Assembly: GCA_963585895.1 (NCBI GenBank)
Contig: OY757921.1
Span: 57,546,937-57,610,936, forward strand
Length of the DNA: 64,000 bases
Source: Sepioteuthis lessoniana
Lineage: Eukaryota > Mollusca > Cephalopoda > Myopsida > Loliginidae
Reading direction: 5' to 3'
The notes beneath the pieces are model-generated. The model saw nothing but the letters and a program-made list of their open reading frames with translations. It was not told the origin of the DNA and made no database searches. Both the position numbers and the translations under genes were made by a program. Of this stretch, positions 59,990-64,000 are shown one piece after another (position 1 is the first letter of the stretch; the number at the start of each line of letters is the position of its first letter).

Positions 59990-60540
59990 TAAGGAAGGGA
60001 TCTATTCGTGTTTCCACTCAGCAAGGTTTATTTCCAAAGGAGCATGAGGCCACAAAGTTTGGTGGGGGAGAGGAGTGGCCATACATTGTCTATTCTAAGG
60101 GACCCTAGCTAACCACATTCGCCGACCCATTAACGCGATACAAAATGGCAGCAATAAACACGCCATAATTACCAAAATAATTAGTATTATTATGTCCATA
60201 CTAAGATCGAACACAAAAATAATTAGTATTATTATATCTATACTAACAATGATCACAACGGGAGGAAAGACAAGATAAGCTCTTTTATGCATACAAGAAC
60301 ATTCAACCTTTCATATACATACGTACAAGTAGTATAAAAAGAAAGACAAACATTTTCCATGGTAGAATTATATATATATTGTTAAACGGATAAGCGGTAT
60401 GGGGAAATGGCTGACAAATGGAAAAAAGCTTATTTGACAAGTGTGGGTAATATAGACATGTTGCTTTAGCATTCCTTGGCAGGGTCTGAGACAACATCTC
60501 TACTGTTCAAAGAACAGAGGTAATATAAGGTTGAGAATGG
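59990..60540 (-). mobile_element. LTR-like repeat, family A, partial copy
   Basis: Contains TTTATTTCCAAAGGAGCATG, GTGGGGGAGAGGAG, TTCTAAGGGACCCTAGCTAA and CATTCGCCGACCC, shared with 29645-29770, and GAAAGACAAGATAAG, AAGAACATTCAACCTTTCAT, shared with 36565-36610. It links the mosaic piece of the right copy to the family. The far end is not defined. Confidence 0.5.
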
Positions 60541-60587
60541 ATTTTTGTGACACTCTACGAAGCCACCAATGGAAAAGTCTATTTTCT

Positions 60588-60600
60588 AAGGGAGATAACT
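60588..60600 (+). repeat. AAGGGAGATAACT motif
   Basis: Exact copy of the arm motif of the hairpin repeats at 12410 and 17296, here without a partner arm. Confidence 0.7.
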
Positions 60601-60669
60601 ATTTATTGTATGTCTAAAATAATATGGGTACATATAAAAAGATAGTTCTCTCTAGAAGAAAAAAAAAAG

Positions 60670-61190
60670 CTTGATTGGTTGGTTGCGTTTTATGGCATAT
60701 CAACCCTTATAGGTTATTTAATGGCAAATTTGTAGCTAACATTTGTTTGCACACAGTTAAATGGTTTCAAGCGTTGCTATTTAACATTAGTAACTTTGAT
60801 CATCGACTATTACAATCTAATTTAAAACTAATCGTTTGTTTGCACAAAGTTAAAGTGTTTCAAGTATTTCTGTCCTACACTAATAATTGTATTCAACATT
60901 ATTCATTTGTTTGCTCACAGTTAAATGGTTTCAAGTAGAGTTAATGATTGAATAATTCTATTTGATTCATAGATGGAGCTATAACATGTACTACCGCTCA
61001 GGGTCAGAGTGGATCTGGGAGTTATAAAAATGAAGGAGTACTCCACATTCCCCAAAGCTCCAAGACTGGAACCACAACATATCATACCAAACAGGGTTTG
61101 GTATGATATCAAGAACACAGGTTGCGGGGAGAGGTCTTAATCTTCTACAAAGAGGTAGTCGGCGTATTCAATGAACCTATCCGACTGGGT
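60670..61190 (-). mobile_element. minisatellite-bearing SINE-like element
   Basis: Plus strand: GCGTTTTATGGCATATCAAC, GGTTATTTAATGGC, units with TTTGCACACAGTTAAATGG and TTTCAAGCGTTGCTATTTAA, then GATTCATAGATGGAGC through CCTATCCGACTGGG. Confidence 0.8.
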
Positions 61191-61744
61191 TGAAAAAGAA
61201 AAGAATTTGATACTAAATTATCATTTATATGGAATTCTTAAGGGATTTCATTGTTTATAGTACTTCTATTGTATAATTTTTTTTTGAATTCGTGCGGAAA
61301 TATTTTGCTGCAGCTTTTAAAGGAAATGTATATAATGGGGTTTACACAAATATTGACTAACTTTATAGAATAATGACGTCACCGATTTGTGTCTTTATCG
61401 AGTCCGTCACACCCTTTCACAAATGAATACATTTCTTTTGTTTAACATTAACATAGGCCCTTGCATTTACCTTATCAAAACGGCCATTGTCTAATTTCAT
61501 ATCTGGTTCAGTTCCACTCAAGTAAGGATTCCAACCAATAAATAAACATTCATTTGTTACCCTTTCGATATTTCAATGCATTTTTAAAGAATGAATTTAT
61601 TCATGAGAATGAATCGGTCTCCCACGAAATGAAACTTGTTATTTCGTCTTACAAAGAAAAATGACTGACCAAATTGGATTTGTTTTTGAAGGTTTTTTTT
61701 ATCTAATGGCAAAACGTACAAATATACACCAACACCAGTTTGGA

Positions 61745-61815
61745 TTTTTGATTGATTGATTTTAACGGTATGTCAACCTGCCTAGGGTTATGTTATGCTG
61801 ACTCATAAAGAAAAT
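61745..61815 (-). mobile_element. SINE-like element, 3' module only
   Basis: GATTGATTTTAACGGTATGT, CAACCTGCCTAGGGTTATGT, TATGCTGACTC: the same reversed 3' module as at 57690, without array or 5' module. Confidence 0.55.
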
Positions 61816-61874
61816 GTGTTCATTATACATTTATATATATTTTTATGCTGTTGTTTCTTAACATTTTTCTTTTT

Positions 61875-62231
61875 TCCCCTATGATATGATTTTTTTCAGG
61901 GGAAAGCTGGACAAATAGGCGAAAATCTGGATGAATAACGGAGGAAATCTGAACAAATACATGGACCTTGCCCGAGAGATGAAAAAAACAGTGTAACTTG
62001 AAAGTAACAGAAATGCCAATCGGAGTTGGTGCTCTTGGAATAATCCGCAAAAACCTAGAAAAGAGACCCAATGAAATGGAGATTAAAGAAAGAATTAAAA
62101 GTTTCCCGACGACTAATTTCTAAAATCAGAGGGGACTTGCAGTCTCTCAGACTCCAGTGAAAGACCACCGGCTAACGCAGATATGAAAAACTCGCAAAGA
62201 GTATAATAATAATAATAATAATAATAATAAT
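61875..62231 (+). mobile_element. LINE 3' end, copy 1, with (AAT)n tail
   Basis: Broken reading of a LINE C-terminus (TGCCAATCGGAGTTGGTGCT, corresponding to VIPIVIGALG of the better copies), then ACTCCAGTGAAAGACCACCG, and a (AAT)n tail at 62205-62231. The next copy starts right at the end of the tail. Confidence 0.7.
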
Positions 62232-63111
62232 TTGCAAAAGAATCGCAAGTGTGGGTTACGTGGATACAGAGACGAAACGGTTAATTGCATAAGAAGCGAA
62301 TGCAGCGAACTTGTACAGACAAAGAGCAAAACTAGGCAAGACTGGATAGGAAAGGTGATTCACTGGGAATTATGCAGAAGATTAGAATTTGACCATACTA
62401 CTAAATGCTTGTTACACACAAACCAGAATTCGTCAAGAGAAATAGACGCTTAAATTTTCTGGAATTTTGAGGTATAAACGGTTCATCTAATGCCGACAAG
62501 AAGATCAGATCTTGTATTGATTAACAAGAAGAAAAAGAACTTGTCATCAAGTGGGTTTTGCCGTTTCAGCGGACTGCATTAAATTTAAAAGAAAGCGAAA
62601 AGACAAACAAATACTTGAACTATAGTCGGTGACCATAGTCGAGGGTGATCCGGAGGCTCCCTTTTCGATAGCTACTACACCAAGGTTTAGGGGAGGGCGC
62701 TACTCCTTTCCCTGGATTGCTCCACTTTACCCTTGATCCGTACCTTATAATGCTGAGTGTTAAGCAAGGAAACATCAAGTACCATTTTTAAAGTCTTTGG
62801 TATGACTCGACCTGGGATTGAACGCTGGTCTCCCGGGCCATTGGCGAACACTCTAACCGCTAGGCCAGAAGTAAAATGCTCGGGAAGCTGAAAGTGACGG
62901 TGATACGAATTGTAGTTGATATGCTTGGAACAGTATCCAAAGGCTTGGAAAAAAGACTGGAGGATTTGGAAAATAGAGGAAGAATCAAGACCATTCATGC
63001 CGTTATTAAAATCGGAGAGAATACTGAGAAGAGTCCAGGAAACCAGATGAGACTTGCTGTCTCCAGTGAAAGACCACCAGATAACAATAGTTTGAAAACC
63101 TCGCAACGAGA

Positions 63112-63155
<44 letters not shown>
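62232..63155 (+). mobile_element. LINE 3' end, copy 2, with (AAT)n tail and SINE insertion
   Basis: Reads CGLRGYRDETVNCIRSECSE (zinc-ribbon-like, second Cys lost), DWIGKVIHWELCRRLEFDHT, then RRSDLVLINKKKKNLSS, then the S1 SINE (62625-62868), then GKLKVTVIRIVVDMLGTVSK and LEDLENRGRIKTIHA. Ends with (AAT)n at 63113-63155. This C-terminal domain ('PDL...NKK', 'VIPIV.GALG') follows the RT in the full element; here the RT is missing (5' truncation). Confidence 0.75.
62625..62868 (-). mobile_element. tRNA-headed SINE (family S1), reverse, nested in LINE copy 2
   Basis: Plus strand GGTGACCATAGTCGAGGGTG ... CGACCTGGGATTGAACGCTG ... CTCTAACCGCTAGGCC. Splits the C-terminal domain of the surrounding LINE copy. 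Confidence 0.85.
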
Positions 63156-63156
<1 letters not shown>

Positions 63157-63595
63157 CAACGGATCGCTTAATCTCGGCAAGACGACCAGACTTTATAATT
63201 AAAAAAAAAAGAAACCTACAGGATTGTGGTCTTTGCTGTCCCAGCTGACCATAGAGTAAAATTGAAAGGATGAGAAAAGAGGGATATGTACCTGGACCTT
63301 GCGAGGGAATTGAAAAAACTGTAGGCCATGAAAGTGACTGTTATACCAATTGTAATTGGTGCTCTTGGTACAGTCACCAAAGGATTGGTAAAGAGACTAG
63401 AGAACTTGGAAATAAGAGGACAAGTGGAGACCATCCGAACAACAGTATTGTTGAAATCGGCCAGAATACTCAGAAGGGTCCTAGAGACTTAAGGGGACTT
63501 GCTGATACAACGACTCGAAGACTACATGGAAAAAGAACAAAGAAAGACTAATTGCAGCGACCAGAAACAGCACAAATAACACAATGATCAAGAGA
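63156..63595 (+). mobile_element. LINE 3' end, copy 3
   Basis: Reads VFAVPADHRVKLKG, YLDLARELKKL, MKVTVIPIVIGALGTVTKGL and LEIRGQVETIRTTVLLKSAR across stops, i.e. the same C-terminal domain. No clear AAT tail; ends in A-rich DNA near 63590. Confidence 0.7.
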
Positions 63596-63599
63596 ATAA

Positions 63600-64000
63600 T
63601 AACTAGAAAACAAAAATGAAAATAAAAACAATTGTATGGATATTTCAAGAGACAAACTAGTGAAATCTCCCAAGAGAAAATTTGGACATGGCTAAGAAAA
63701 GGAAACCTTAAGAATGAAATTGAATCTCTTCAAATAGCAGCACAAAACAACGCCATAGGGACAAACTATGTTAAAGCGAAAATTGATAAGATGCACCAAA
63801 ATAGCAGATGTTGGTTATACGGAGATCGAGACGAAACGATCAATCACATAATAAGTAAATGCAGCAAGTTAGCACAAAAAGCGTATAAGACTAGACACGA
63901 CAGGGTGAGGAAGGTGATCCAATGGGAATTATGAAAGAAATTGAAATTGGTATACACACAACCCAGAATCCGTATAAGAGAATAAGACGCACAAACTTCT
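63600..64000 (+). pseudogene. LINE C-terminal domain, copy 4, continues past the window
   Basis: Open from 63632 to 63934: IWTWLRKGNLKNEIESLQIA, NAIGTNYVKAKIDKMHQNSR, CWLYGDRDETINHIISKCSK (zinc-ribbon remnant with one Cys replaced by Tyr), HDRVRKVIQWEL. Stop at 63932. It is the part just before the domain seen in copies 2 and 3 and runs off the window. Confidence 0.75.

Overview
The window is animal nuclear DNA, AT-rich and dominated by transposable elements, with one recognisable host gene. Repeat content (endonuclease-type LINEs with GAT-repeat tails, tRNA-headed SINEs, (AAT)n-tailed LINE 3' ends, the short motif AAGGGARATAACT) and the host protein fit a mollusc, most likely a cephalopod. 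That assignment rests on family recognition, not on a search.

Host gene (about 2.95-10.5 kb, + strand). Five exons encode the last 176 residues of an SLC4-family bicarbonate transporter (Na+/HCO3- cotransporter group): the last membrane spans, the cytoplasmic LDDLLP tail and a stop after ...GDSTNL, which looks like a class I PDZ ligand. All splice sites are AG/GT and phases agree. Earlier exons lie outside the window or were not recognised. The introns hold a tRNA-SINE, an LTR end and a second SINE with a 12-bp target duplication.

0-1.4 kb: relics of a LINE and of a minisatellite-bearing SINE-like element. 10.5-22.4 kb: gene-poor AT-rich DNA with SINEs (one nested in another with a 9-bp duplication), hairpin repeats and microsatellites. 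22.5-30.3 kb: LTR-retroelement territory: a minus-strand relic with a CCCH finger, a protease-like domain and an integrase but no reverse transcriptase, between related LTR-like repeats, plus a separate LTR-like block holding an array of four hairpins. 31.2-34.3 kb: an R2-group-like LINE (RT, CCHC, restriction-like endonuclease) inside a palindromic minisatellite. 35.3-37.3 kb: two more LTR-like blocks. 38-46.8 kb: SINEs (two head to head), a possible ORF1 remnant with a long palindrome, minisatellite elements and a Tx1-like LINE ORF2 relic. 47.6-50 kb: a long but internally deleted LINE copy. 51.8-61.8 kb: a series of minisatellite-bearing elements, one split by a solo LTR, with mariner-like and hAT transposase relics between them. 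61.9-64 kb: a head-to-tail run of LINE 3' ends joined at (AAT)n tracts.

Apart from the SLC4 gene no functional coding capacity was found; every retroelement ORF is broken. The most unusual structures are the minisatellite-bearing elements that share both edges of their 3' module with ordinary tRNA-SINEs, the covarying hairpin array, and the RT-less Gag/PR/IN relic.
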